Shown piece after piece: positions 1 to 8,203 of a stretch of 34,839 nucleotides of DNA. The notes under the pieces are model-generated. The model was not told the origin of the DNA and ran no database searches. It worked only from the letters and a program-made list of their open reading frames with translations. The position numbers and the translations under genes were made by a program. Positions within the stretch are counted from its first letter, which is position 1. The number at the start of each line of letters is the position of its first letter. The stretch is from positions 1 through 34,839 of the forward strand of contig JALRAP010000020.1 in NCBI GenBank assembly GCA_023262505.1, read 5' to 3'. Source of the DNA: Bacteroidia bacterium. Lineage in GTDB: Bacteria; Bacteroidota; Bacteroidia; AKYH767-A; OLB10.

Positions 1-765
1 GAATTCGACCGTGATAGTCTAGCTGAAATCATCATACAAAGAGACCCCATATTTAGTTCAGATTGGAACACGGCCACCGCCCATAATATTATCGAATTGA
101 AGCAACTGCCTGAATTGATAAAATTTGAATTGCTTAGAGGAAATGAGCAGTACAAATACAGTTGGTACGGTGAAATGACTTGGGGATTCGGTCCCAGATG
201 GGGAAGGATGCATAAAGGGGTAGATACCAATCTAGAAACCGGCGACACGCTATTCGCAGCATTCAATGGAATTGTTCGTTATGCAGATTTCAACTCCGGT
301 GGTTATGGCAACTGTGTTGTAATCCGCCATTTCAATGGCTTGGAAACCATCTATGCCCACATGAGTGAATTGGATGTGGAACCTGGCGACCTGTTATTTG
401 CAGGAGAAGTCATTGGACTAGGAGGAAACTCAGGAAGAAGCGAGGGCCCACATCTGCATTTTGAAACCCGTTACAAAAGCTTCTCTTTTGACCCTTTGCT
501 TTTTTTGGACAAGAACAATCAAATGGCCTTGCTGAATCACGAATTCCATTTGGAAAAAAGCAAACTTTACCACGATGGCGAATCAGATCACCTGATTTTT
601 TCAAAATCCGGAAAAGGCGTTGGCAAATCTCACACTGTAAAAAAAGGAGAAACCCTCTACTCCATCTCTAGAAAGTACAGGACTACCGTTGAGAAGCTCG
701 TGAAATTAAACAGGCTGAAAAACAAAAACGCCTTGCAAGCCGGTCAAAAAATCAGGGTTAAATAA
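1..765 (+). CDS. M23-family metallopeptidase with C-terminal LysM domain (5' partial)
   Basis: The frame stays open back to position 1 (EFDRDSLAEIIIQRDPIFSSDWNTATAHNIIEL...), so the listed start at 97 (TTG) is probably internal. Contains HKGVDTN, YAHMSEL and GPHLHFE motifs typical of M23 peptidases, then SHTVKKGETLYSISRKYRTTVEKLVKLNRLKN, a LysM motif. Confidence 0.9.
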   Translation, partial: EFDRDSLAEIIIQRDPIFSSDWNTATAHNIIELKQLPELIKFELLRGNEQYKYSWYGEMTWGFGPRWGRMHKGVDTNLETGDTLFAAFNGIVRYADFNSGGYGNCVVIRHFNGLETIYAHMSELDVEPGDLLFAGEVIGLGGNSGRSEGPHLHFETRYKSFSFDPLLFLDKNNQMALLNHEFHLEKSKLYHDGESDHLIFSKSGKGVGKSHTVKKGETLYSISRKYRTTVEKLVKLNRLKNKNALQAGQKIRVK

Positions 766-847
766 TTCAACTCACAAAGCCGTTAAAATTTAATACCCTG
801 CCGATTGAGATGGATTTATTACTTTCAACCCCTTAAATAGAAGTGAC

Positions 848-2110
848 ATGGAAAGATTCACCGGCATTATCGGAATCATCTTAATTCTTGGGTTGGCCTA
901 TTTGGCCAGCAACAACCGTAAGGCCATAAACCCTAGAGTTATCTTCAGCGGATTGCTCTTACAAATAGTAATTGCCGTATTGGTATTGAAAATCCCACCT
1001 GTTACAGCCTTCTTCCAACAGTTGGGACATGGTATGGAGAAAATCGAGGCATTTGCCCGCCAAGGTGTTTCCTTCGTTTATGGAGGAGTGGCAGTGCAGC
1101 AGTTTGATGGAACCATAGGCAGTTTTGCAAATGGAGGTTTTGTTTTCGCTTTCAATGTAACCGCCACCATTATTTTAGTTTGTGTTTTGGTCGCCATATT
1201 ATATCACTTCCGCATCATGCAGCGTGTGGTATCGGCCATTGCGAAGGCCATGAATTTCGTGATGCGTGTTAGCGGTGCAGAGGCACTCAGCAACGTTGCC
1301 AGTGCTTTCGTTGGTCAAGTGGAGGCACAGGTGATGATCAGGCCATATTTGTCAGGTATGACCAAAAGCGAATTATTAGCTAGCATGAGCGGAAGTCTAG
1401 CCTGCATTGCAGGTGGTATATTGGTGGTATATGTGAACATGGGAGCGGCAGCCGGATTGGATCTTGCGCCCAAACTTATTGCCGCTAGCTTGATGGCAGC
1501 ACCTGGTGCCTTGGTGATTTCCAAGATCGTTTTTCCTGAAACTCAAGAAAGTCAGACCATGGGCAATGTGAAGCTTGATGTAAAAAGCCCCTATGTGAAT
1601 GTGGTGGATGCCATTTCCCATGGAGCCGCCGACGGATTCAAAATAGCCATGAACGTAATAGCCATGTTAATTGGTTTCATCGCATTAATCACCATGGTGG
1701 ATTGGATGCTTTTGAAGGCTGCTCATATTTTCGATCCAACATTCAATTTGAGCCTGAATTGGATATTCGGTAAGCTCTTTTATCCGATGGCATGGGCTAT
1801 GGGCGTACCAACAACGGATGTAGCCAGCGTGGCCACATTGCTGGGACAAAAACTAACCATTAACGAGTTCGTGGCATTCCAAAATCTTGCCAGCAAAAGC
1901 GTTCCTGTACTGACAGAAAAAGGACTCTTGATTGTATCCATCGCTATCTGTGGCTTTGCAAATTTCGCTAGCGTGGGTATGCAAATCGGAGGCATCGGGG
2001 AATTGGCTCCGGAAAGAAGAACAGACCTTGCGAAACTGGGATTGAAAGCGCTTTTCTGTGGAACACTGGCATCCTATTTGTCGGCCAGTATTGCGGGTAT
2101 TTTGATTTAA
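848..2110 (+). CDS. NupC/CNT-family concentrative nucleoside transporter
   Basis: 420 aa, multi-spanning hydrophobic protein; GVAVQQFDGTIGSFANGGFVFAFNV, SNVASAFVGQVEAQVMIRPYL and ICGFANFASVGMQIGGIGELAPERR match CNT-family signatures. Confidence 0.9.
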   Translation: MERFTGIIGIILILGLAYLASNNRKAINPRVIFSGLLLQIVIAVLVLKIPPVTAFFQQLGHGMEKIEAFARQGVSFVYGGVAVQQFDGTIGSFANGGFVFAFNVTATIILVCVLVAILYHFRIMQRVVSAIAKAMNFVMRVSGAEALSNVASAFVGQVEAQVMIRPYLSGMTKSELLASMSGSLACIAGGILVVYVNMGAAAGLDLAPKLIAASLMAAPGALVISKIVFPETQESQTMGNVKLDVKSPYVNVVDAISHGAADGFKIAMNVIAMLIGFIALITMVDWMLLKAAHIFDPTFNLSLNWIFGKLFYPMAWAMGVPTTDVASVATLLGQKLTINEFVAFQNLASKSVPVLTEKGLLIVSIAICGFANFASVGMQIGGIGELAPERRTDLAKLGLKALFCGTLASYLSASIAGILI

Positions 2111-2461
2111 AAAGTCCGCTCCCAATCCTTTTATTCAAAGTCAAATCATCCGATTTTTCCAATCATTGGTTTTCTGTAATCCGGCTAAAGATTCGTAGAA
2201 AAATAATTACGAAATTGTTTTACAAGCACTTATGTTCAAACATAAGCGACTTATGATTATTTACTGTTCGCCTAATAAAATGGACTTCTAGCGGAAAATA
2301 CAAGAATTTTCTATTGATTGAATGCTAAATAGGGGCGCTGATTTTAAACGCAAGCGACCCAAATAATGATTGTTTGGACACGAATGCGTGTGAGGTGGAA
2401 ACGACTATTGTTACCGATTACCTGGACTACACAGATTTCATTCATAAACCCAAACCCTATC

Positions 2462-4840
2462 ATGAAAAAGTTTAAAATTACCATTGGGAAGATCGCTTGC
2501 ACATCCTTGCTTTCTTTCATCGGCTTAACAGCCACCGCCCAAACGGCCCCACCTAGTGGAGGAAATACGGGCAACGGTTACATTTCCAATGTAACAGCAG
2601 TTACTCCAGGAGCCTGCGTACAGTCCACAATCAACGGCAACAACCAATTCTGGGATATTGCCCAAGGCAACACCTACGAAATCACCATCAGCGGCGTTAA
2701 TGATGCCGCAAACGGCGGAACGGATGCCACCATGGAGGTGATTGTAAAGAGCTCTGTGAACGGCAACGTATGCGCTACCGCCAACCAGGTATCACAAGGT
2801 GTTTACACCTTCGAGTACACCCTTACTACTTCAGCCTGTGCCACCATGCCAATCGTGTATGGTACATCTGGATGCTCTGCCTCCTCTGGTGTGTTCGCAC
2901 AGGACCTGTTGATTGACGGTCTTGCCCACCTGCGTGCTGCTTACTTCGATGGAAGCTGCAACAAGACCAGCACCGACAACGATTGCGAAAACATCTGCAA
3001 CTTCACCACTTCCATTCTTGGAACCTCCAGCATCTGCCCAGGTGGCTCAACCATCCTATGCGCTCAAGATGGTGTGACTTTCGAGTGGAACACTGGTTCT
3101 ACCAATGCTTGCATTACTGCAGACGGTGCAGGAACTTATACTGTTACAGCAATAAATGCAAGTGGCTGTCAAGCTACAGCTTCATTTGAAGTAGTAGAGT
3201 TCACTGTTGAGCCGATTGTGGTTACTATCATCGGTAACAACCCTGTTTGTCCAGGTAACTGCGTTACTTTGGAAGCTACCGGTGCTGATTCTTACGCATG
3301 GAGCAATGGTGAAACCAGTAATACTATCCAAGCTTGCGAAGCTGGCGAATACAATGTTATAGGTACCGATGCAAACGGATGCCAGTCTTCATCCGATATG
3401 GTGACTGTTGTGATTTATGAAAAACCTGAAATTACTATTAGCGCTTCCGGATCTACCATCCTTTGCGATGGCAATTGTGTTACCCTGACCGCTACAGGTG
3501 GCGTTAGTTATGTTTGGAATCCAAATGGCGAAACAGATGCCTCGATTGATGCATGCGCAACAGGTACTTATTCTGTAATCGGAACCGACGCCAATGGATG
3601 CACCGCAGGATCAAACGAAGTTGACGTTAGTGTTAACCCTGCTCCATCATGCGACATCATTGCCCCTGCCGTTAACCCAGTTTGGGGTCTTGGCAACAAC
3701 CCATTGTCTGCTACTGTTGACTGTCCTGCCGGTTGCAACTGCAACTACTCATGGTCTGTTACTTCTTCTGACAACTCTTGGATCATCACTTCTGGTCAAG
3801 GTACTGCCAACATCGTTTACAAGTGCGGTAACAACGGTACTACTGGTTCATTCAAGCTGGTGGTTACTTGCACCCAAACCGGATGTTCTAGTGAGTGTAA
3901 TCTTGATGTGACTTCATTGGCTCAAGAGCATTGCGCTTACACACAAGGTTTCTACGGAAATAACAATGGACAGGCATCATGCTTGGGATTGACTGCTCCA
4001 CAAGCCGTAAACCAAGCTTTGAACGATCCTGCTTGCAGTCCAATTGTATTGGGATGGGGAACACGCACCCTTACCTTCGGTTGTGCCGATGCAAGTTGCA
4101 TCACGGCTAAACTTCCTGCTGGAAGCACTCCCTCGGTACTTCCTGCTGCTGCTACTTGCGCTACTGCAACTGGCACAGCTTGGTTAGCTAATGGCAAATT
4201 CAAAAACGTTATGATTGGTCAGGCCCTTACATTGGCTATCAACATCCGTTTGTTCCCCAACTTGGGCAACGTTAAGATCACCACTCCTACCTTCACAACT
4301 TACCAAGCTTCAGCTTGTGTGGATGGAAACGCAATTCCCGGAACTGGTATCACCTTCACCATCCCACAAAGTGTTATAACTTGCTTGGGTACCGCCAACA
4401 AGGTTTCCGATCTACTTGTGTTTGCCAACAAGAGATTGGGTAACCAGACGGTATGTACTTCGGCTTCTTTGGCTGACATTGTGGCTGCCATGGATGCTGT
4501 AAACCGTGGCTTCGACCGCTGCCGTATTAACACCACTAGCACAATTCGTATGATGGAGGAGACTTCTGCTGCCCAAGATGCTCTTCAAATGAAGGCCTAT
4601 CCGAACCCAACTGAAGGTGAAACCACCATTGAATTCGTTTCAGAGAACGAGTCAGTTGCAACCATCGAGCTTTATGACTTGACTGGTGCCAAAGTAGCTA
4701 GCGTGTTCAACAGCACTGTTGCCGCTAACTCTACCAACACCGTTAACTTCAGCACTGGCAATGTAAAGTCAGGAACTTACTTTGTGCGTTTGACTGTTGA
4801 TGGCAAATCAGCATTCACCCGTCTAGTAGTAATCAAATAA
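2462..4840 (+). CDS. Secreted protein with tandem PKD/Ig-like repeats and a T9SS type A C-terminal sorting domain
   Basis: ORF listed from 2366, but the likely start is ATG 2462, giving a signal peptide (MKKFKITIGKIACTSLLSFIGLTATAQ). Tandem ~80-aa Cys-containing repeats (C.GNCVTL.A.G...Y.W..G.....I.AC..G.Y.V.GTDANGC). The C-terminus AYPNPTEGETTIEFVSENESVATIELYDLTGAKV...SGTYFVRLTVDGKSAFTRLVVIK is a type A sorting domain. Confidence 0.88.
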   Translation: MKKFKITIGKIACTSLLSFIGLTATAQTAPPSGGNTGNGYISNVTAVTPGACVQSTINGNNQFWDIAQGNTYEITISGVNDAANGGTDATMEVIVKSSVNGNVCATANQVSQGVYTFEYTLTTSACATMPIVYGTSGCSASSGVFAQDLLIDGLAHLRAAYFDGSCNKTSTDNDCENICNFTTSILGTSSICPGGSTILCAQDGVTFEWNTGSTNACITADGAGTYTVTAINASGCQATASFEVVEFTVEPIVVTIIGNNPVCPGNCVTLEATGADSYAWSNGETSNTIQACEAGEYNVIGTDANGCQSSSDMVTVVIYEKPEITISASGSTILCDGNCVTLTATGGVSYVWNPNGETDASIDACATGTYSVIGTDANGCTAGSNEVDVSVNPAPSCDIIAPAVNPVWGLGNNPLSATVDCPAGCNCNYSWSVTSSDNSWIITSGQGTANIVYKCGNNGTTGSFKLVVTCTQTGCSSECNLDVTSLAQEHCAYTQGFYGNNNGQASCLGLTAPQAVNQALNDPACSPIVLGWGTRTLTFGCADASCITAKLPAGSTPSVLPAAATCATATGTAWLANGKFKNVMIGQALTLAINIRLFPNLGNVKITTPTFTTYQASACVDGNAIPGTGITFTIPQSVITCLGTANKVSDLLVFANKRLGNQTVCTSASLADIVAAMDAVNRGFDRCRINTTSTIRMMEETSAAQDALQMKAYPNPTEGETTIEFVSENESVATIELYDLTGAKVASVFNSTVAANSTNTVNFSTGNVKSGTYFVRLTVDGKSAFTRLVVIK

Positions 4841-4861
4841 TAAGGGTTAGTTTTAAACACC

Positions 4862-4894
4862 AAGGGGCTACCTCAAAAGGGTGGCCCCTTTTTT
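4862..4894 (+). terminator. Rho-independent terminator after the T9SS protein gene
   Basis: AAGGGGCTACC-TCAAAAG-GGTGGCCCCTTTTTT: ~11-bp stem with one G-T wobble followed by a T run, just after the stop at 4840. Confidence 0.85.
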
Positions 4895-4941
4895 ATGCTT
4901 TACAGAAAGAAGGAAATTTGAAATAAATGATCAATTCCTCT

Positions 4942-6111
4942 TTAGAGCCTTTTCAAAAATCCGAAAAAATGCCGTGTCAAAGAATACAAAAACGGAGCCG
5001 GTTTAAGCGATGAAATGATTTTAATATCCTCTGGTAGCGAACTTACACTATCCAAAAACCTGAATATACTTTCAGCTTTGTTGTTTCGATACATCTGCTC
5101 GAAAATACCATTGCCCAGATGATTTCGGTAATTGAAAATATCAAGCAGTAACAAGTCATAGGCACGGTGCCGCTCTAGCGCTACCTCCTTATGAGGCGGC
5201 AAACCCTTTTTGATATTGGCTATTATCTTGGCGGCATTCCTTTCAGCATTTTTGAATGAATATCCTGTAGATGCCTTCACCCAACCGCCGGCAGTACCTA
5301 TGTACGTATGGTTTTTGCCATGTGATTTAATGAAGTCGAAGGCAGTCATGGGTATCACACCATACTCCGTTTCGGTTATGGAATAGTTTTTTACACGACA
5401 AATACCTTCCATGTATTCGCGCAGACAATTTTCATACTCGTTCATCTCTAACAGTTCAGGAGTAAACAAGGTAAACTCAACCAAAGCACGACGGGAATCA
5501 AATGGCAAAACATAGGTGAAACAGGTGGTGCTTTTGTAAGGCACCCTGAAATCCATCATCGTAAAACGATCAGAATCGAAAACATCCATTTCGGTTTCCA
5601 CAAACCACCCCAAGAAATGCTGAGAAACAGCAGGCACTTTGGGAGCTTTTTGATGATATGCCGATGGCATCCTGCTATCAAATACATGATGAGCCATATA
5701 AATTGATCCACCAGCGCATAAAACATGCATGGGTTCCATTATTTTGACATCAACTACCACATCCAACTTCCACTCAATGAATGGGCAATTACTCAGAATC
5801 GTGCGGGCGTGATTGTAGAAGTCTATACCACGAACCATCTTATAGCAGTAAGGACCCATATCTAACGGGACGTCGCCATTGGGAAAGCTGACCTTACCTT
5901 GTTTCCAAATCCGCTTTGTAATAGCATCCCAGTTGCCAATACCTTCCTCCCAAAAGCACCAAGTGCGATCGTTGGTTCGCTTCTCATCGGCATCAAGCAA
6001 TAAAACACGCTTATCATTGAAATAGGGGTCTTGAGCCATTTGGATAGCCAAATGCAAGCCTGCTGCGCCTGCGCCTATTATGATATAGTCGTATGTTGAT
6101 TGCAATTGCAT
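4942..6111 (-). CDS. crtY: Lycopene cyclase (CrtY/CrtL-type flavoprotein)
   Basis: N-terminal FAD-binding YDYIIIGAGAAGLHLAIQM, then DRTWCFWEEG, which is characteristic of bacterial lycopene beta-cyclases; also GTAGGWVKASTGYSFKN. Confidence 0.88.
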   Translation of the reverse strand: MQLQSTYDYIIIGAGAAGLHLAIQMAQDPYFNDKRVLLLDADEKRTNDRTWCFWEEGIGNWDAITKRIWKQGKVSFPNGDVPLDMGPYCYKMVRGIDFYNHARTILSNCPFIEWKLDVVVDVKIMEPMHVLCAGGSIYMAHHVFDSRMPSAYHQKAPKVPAVSQHFLGWFVETEMDVFDSDRFTMMDFRVPYKSTTCFTYVLPFDSRRALVEFTLFTPELLEMNEYENCLREYMEGICRVKNYSITETEYGVIPMTAFDFIKSHGKNHTYIGTAGGWVKASTGYSFKNAERNAAKIIANIKKGLPPHKEVALERHRAYDLLLLDIFNYRNHLGNGIFEQMYRNNKAESIFRFLDSVSSLPEDIKIISSLKPAPFLYSLTRHFFGFLKRL

Positions 6112-6127
6112 GATCGCTGAACCGTTG

Positions 6128-6135
6128 CAAATATA
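6128..6135 (-). promoter_or_regulatory. Candidate Bacteroidota -7 element for the lycopene cyclase gene
   Basis: Minus strand TATATTTG matches TAnnTTTG, 17 nt upstream of the ATG at 6111, with TTG about 16 nt further upstream (GCTTGTAAAGCGGGTAAGGGATATATTTG). Confidence 0.45.
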
Positions 6136-6188
6136 TCCCTTACCCGCTTTACAAGCACCATTCGGAGCGTTTTCACTAATTTGGAGGC

Positions 6189-7325
6189 ATGTACTCGATG
6201 TCGTTCTGGGAAAAGGAATCGGTTTTAGACCGTATTGATGTGCTTATTGTTGGCAGTGGCATCGTGGGCCTTTGCAGTGCAATTGCATTGAAAAAAAACA
6301 ACCCGAAATTGAGGGTTGTGGTTGCTGATCGAGGTTTCCTTCCATACGGAGCAAGCACTCGGAATGCGGGCTTTGCCTGTTTTGGGAGCATTTCGGAACT
6401 TTTGGACGATTTATCCCGCGAAAGTGAACAAGAGGTAGCCAATAGAGTTGAGAGACGATGGAAAGGATTAAAAAAGCTGCGAGCCTTGCTGGGTGACGAA
6501 GCCATCGGATTTGAAAACAACGGAGGATTCGAGTTATTTACCGCCAGCGACCGATTGGTTTTCGAAAAATGCATAGAGTCGCTTCCGCGGATGAACAACA
6601 TGATGCTGGAGATCACGGGTAAAAAAGAAATATACTCGCTGCAAAATGATAAAGTCTCGCGATTCGGATTCAAACATGTTGAATCTCTGATTGCAAATTC
6701 GGAAGAAGGCCAGATCCACACTGGCAACATGATGGTATCGTTGATGCGTAAGGCAATTTCAGAAGGCGTAATCATTTTGAATGGCATCGACATCGAAAGA
6801 CTGGAGGACCACCCTAATCACACCGAAGCGATTTGCGCAAGCGGACTTCACATCAAAGCTCGGAAAACATTAGTGGCCACCAATGGCTTCGCCAAAAAAT
6901 TACTATCCGAATTGGAGGTGGAACCGGCACGTGCCCAAGTGCTCATTACCTCTCCATTAGAGAGTCTTCCTTTCCAAGGCATATTCCACTATGATCTTGG
7001 ATATTACTATTTCAGAAATATCGGTAACCGCATACTTTTTGGAGGTGGTCGGAACTTGGCGTTTGAAGAGGAGCACACTACATCATTTGGCTTGACCGAA
7101 ACCATACAGAACCGCCTTGATGAACTTTTGCATACCGTTATCATTCCAGGAACAACTTATGAGGTAGAGATGAGATGGAGTGGCATCATGGGAATGGGAG
7201 GCTCCAAATCGCCCATTATTAAAAAAACAGGAAACAACACCTACTGCGCCGTCCGCATGGGTGGTATGGGTATTGCAATCGGGGCCTTGGTTGGGGAGGA
7301 AGCAGCGAGGATGATTGACGAATAG
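6189..7325 (+). CDS. FAD-dependent oxidoreductase (DAO/glycine oxidase family)
   Basis: DVLIVGSGIVGLCSAIALKKNNPKLRVVVADRG Rossmann motif, YGASTRNAGFACFG, and C-terminal RMGGMGIAIGALVGEEAA. Confidence 0.85.
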   Translation: MYSMSFWEKESVLDRIDVLIVGSGIVGLCSAIALKKNNPKLRVVVADRGFLPYGASTRNAGFACFGSISELLDDLSRESEQEVANRVERRWKGLKKLRALLGDEAIGFENNGGFELFTASDRLVFEKCIESLPRMNNMMLEITGKKEIYSLQNDKVSRFGFKHVESLIANSEEGQIHTGNMMVSLMRKAISEGVIILNGIDIERLEDHPNHTEAICASGLHIKARKTLVATNGFAKKLLSELEVEPARAQVLITSPLESLPFQGIFHYDLGYYYFRNIGNRILFGGGRNLAFEEEHTTSFGLTETIQNRLDELLHTVIIPGTTYEVEMRWSGIMGMGGSKSPIIKKTGNNTYCAVRMGGMGIAIGALVGEEAARMIDE

Positions 7326-7345
7326 CCCTGAGCCCCGCCGAAGGG

Positions 7346-7401
7346 TTGACGATTGACAATTTACGATTGACAATTGACAATTGACAATTGACAATTGACA
7401 A
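7346..7401. repeat. 7-bp tandem repeat array, (TTGACAA)n, 8 heptads
   Basis: In register: TTGACGA TTGACAA TTTACGA TTGACAA TTGACAA TTGACAA TTGACAA TTGACAA. Confidence 0.95.
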
Positions 7402-7467
7402 TTTGACCTTGCCTGAAATAGGTTGACTTTTTAAAAGGAGTTTATTTCAGTTTATTTTACAAAAATC

Positions 7468-8110
7468 AAATTAAACGTTTAAGTTGAATCGAAAACTTGC
7501 AACATCCATATACAAAAAATAATTTCGCCACGGGGCGGGGAACGAAGTTCCCCCCAACTTTCTTAAAACAAGAAATAGCCATTTTAAATTAAACGTTTAA
7601 GTTCAATCGAAAACTTGCGGCTGGATTATCGAAAATTTATATTCGCGGCGGGGCGGGGACGGTAGTCCCCCAATTTTCATCTCAAACTAGGCAAAATCAA
7701 TTAAACGTTTAAGTGCGATTGAATATTTGCAGCTGAGTTTTTCAAAAATTATTTTCGCAGAGGGGCGGGGACGATAGTCCCCCACATTTTTTCAATTTAA
7801 AACCGAATGAATTAATCGTATAAATTAAAGCGGGGGATTGCAACTGGGCTTTTCAATAAATATTTTCGCCGAAGGGCGGCCCTTCGACCCTTCGACAAAA
7901 TCAAGGCAAACAAGCTCAGGGCAAGTGAGCGTTGCTCTCCTGTTCTTGAAAACCCCACTTACAAAATTGAACTTAAAAGTTCAACCGAAATTTAGCAGCT
8001 CCTTTTCAAAAGTTATTTTCGACACGGTGTGGCCCTTCGTCCGACAGTTATCGGAACGTTAGCTATAGGACCGATAGCTTTCAAACCGATAGCTATCGAT
8101 AAGGCTCAGG
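7468..8110. repeat. Array of ~5 diverged structured intergenic repeat units (period ~112-118 bp for the first three)
   Basis: Box A (ATTAAACGTTTAAGT...GAAAACTTGC) starts at 7468, 7586 and 7698, with degenerate copies near 7811 and 7963. Each is followed ~50 nt later by box B (ATTTTCGC...GGGGCGG), followed in copies 1-4 by a short hairpin: GGGGAAC-GAA-GTTCCCC (7537-7553), GGGGAC-GGTA-GTCCCC (7655-7670), GGGGAC-GATA-GTCCCC (7767-7782), CGAAGGG-CGG-CCCTTCG (7870-7886). Confidence 0.85.
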
Positions 8111-8133
8111 TCGGAGCTGCTACTATTATTTAA

Positions 8134-8203
8134 CAACTACCAATTACACTTGTCACTTGTCACTTATAACTTGTCACTTATAACTTGTCACTTATACCTT
8201 GCC
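8134..8203. repeat. 7-bp tandem repeat array, (ACTTGTC/ACTTATA)n, ~10 heptads
   Basis: In register: CAACTAC CAATTAC ACTTGTC ACTTGTC ACTTATA ACTTGTC ACTTATA ACTTGTC ACTTATA CCTTGCC. Includes a higher-order 14-bp repeat ACTTGTCACTTATA x3. Confidence 0.95.

Noticed and set aside
1-6. The window begins exactly with GAATTC (EcoRI site)
   Set aside because: May reflect a clone-insert boundary or be coincidence; not a biological feature and not testable without vector information.
2229-2246. CTTATG-TTCAAA-CATAAG inverted repeat upstream of the large T9SS protein gene
   Set aside because: Could be a regulator site, but it is a single AT-rich 6-bp-arm repeat and may occur by chance; no partner evidence.
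6176-6793. 205-aa minus-strand ORF antisense to the FAD oxidoreductase
   Set aside because: The sense frame has clear family motifs; the antisense product has no recognisable domain.
7083-7401. ORFs translating to MSIVNCQLSIVNCQ... (7083-7394 and 7219-7401, minus strand)
   Set aside because: They are read-through of the TTGACAA heptad array and antisense to the FAD-oxidoreductase gene; no domain and repeat-driven composition.
7468-7810. Possible CRISPR array
   Set aside because: The period is ~115 bp, copies are diverged along their whole length, conserved boxes are split, and there are no uniform spacers or cas genes in the window.
7468-7810. Possible integron attC array
   Set aside because: No cassettes or ORFs between units, no integrase, and box A does not fit the GTTRRRY/RYYYAAC core-site pattern.
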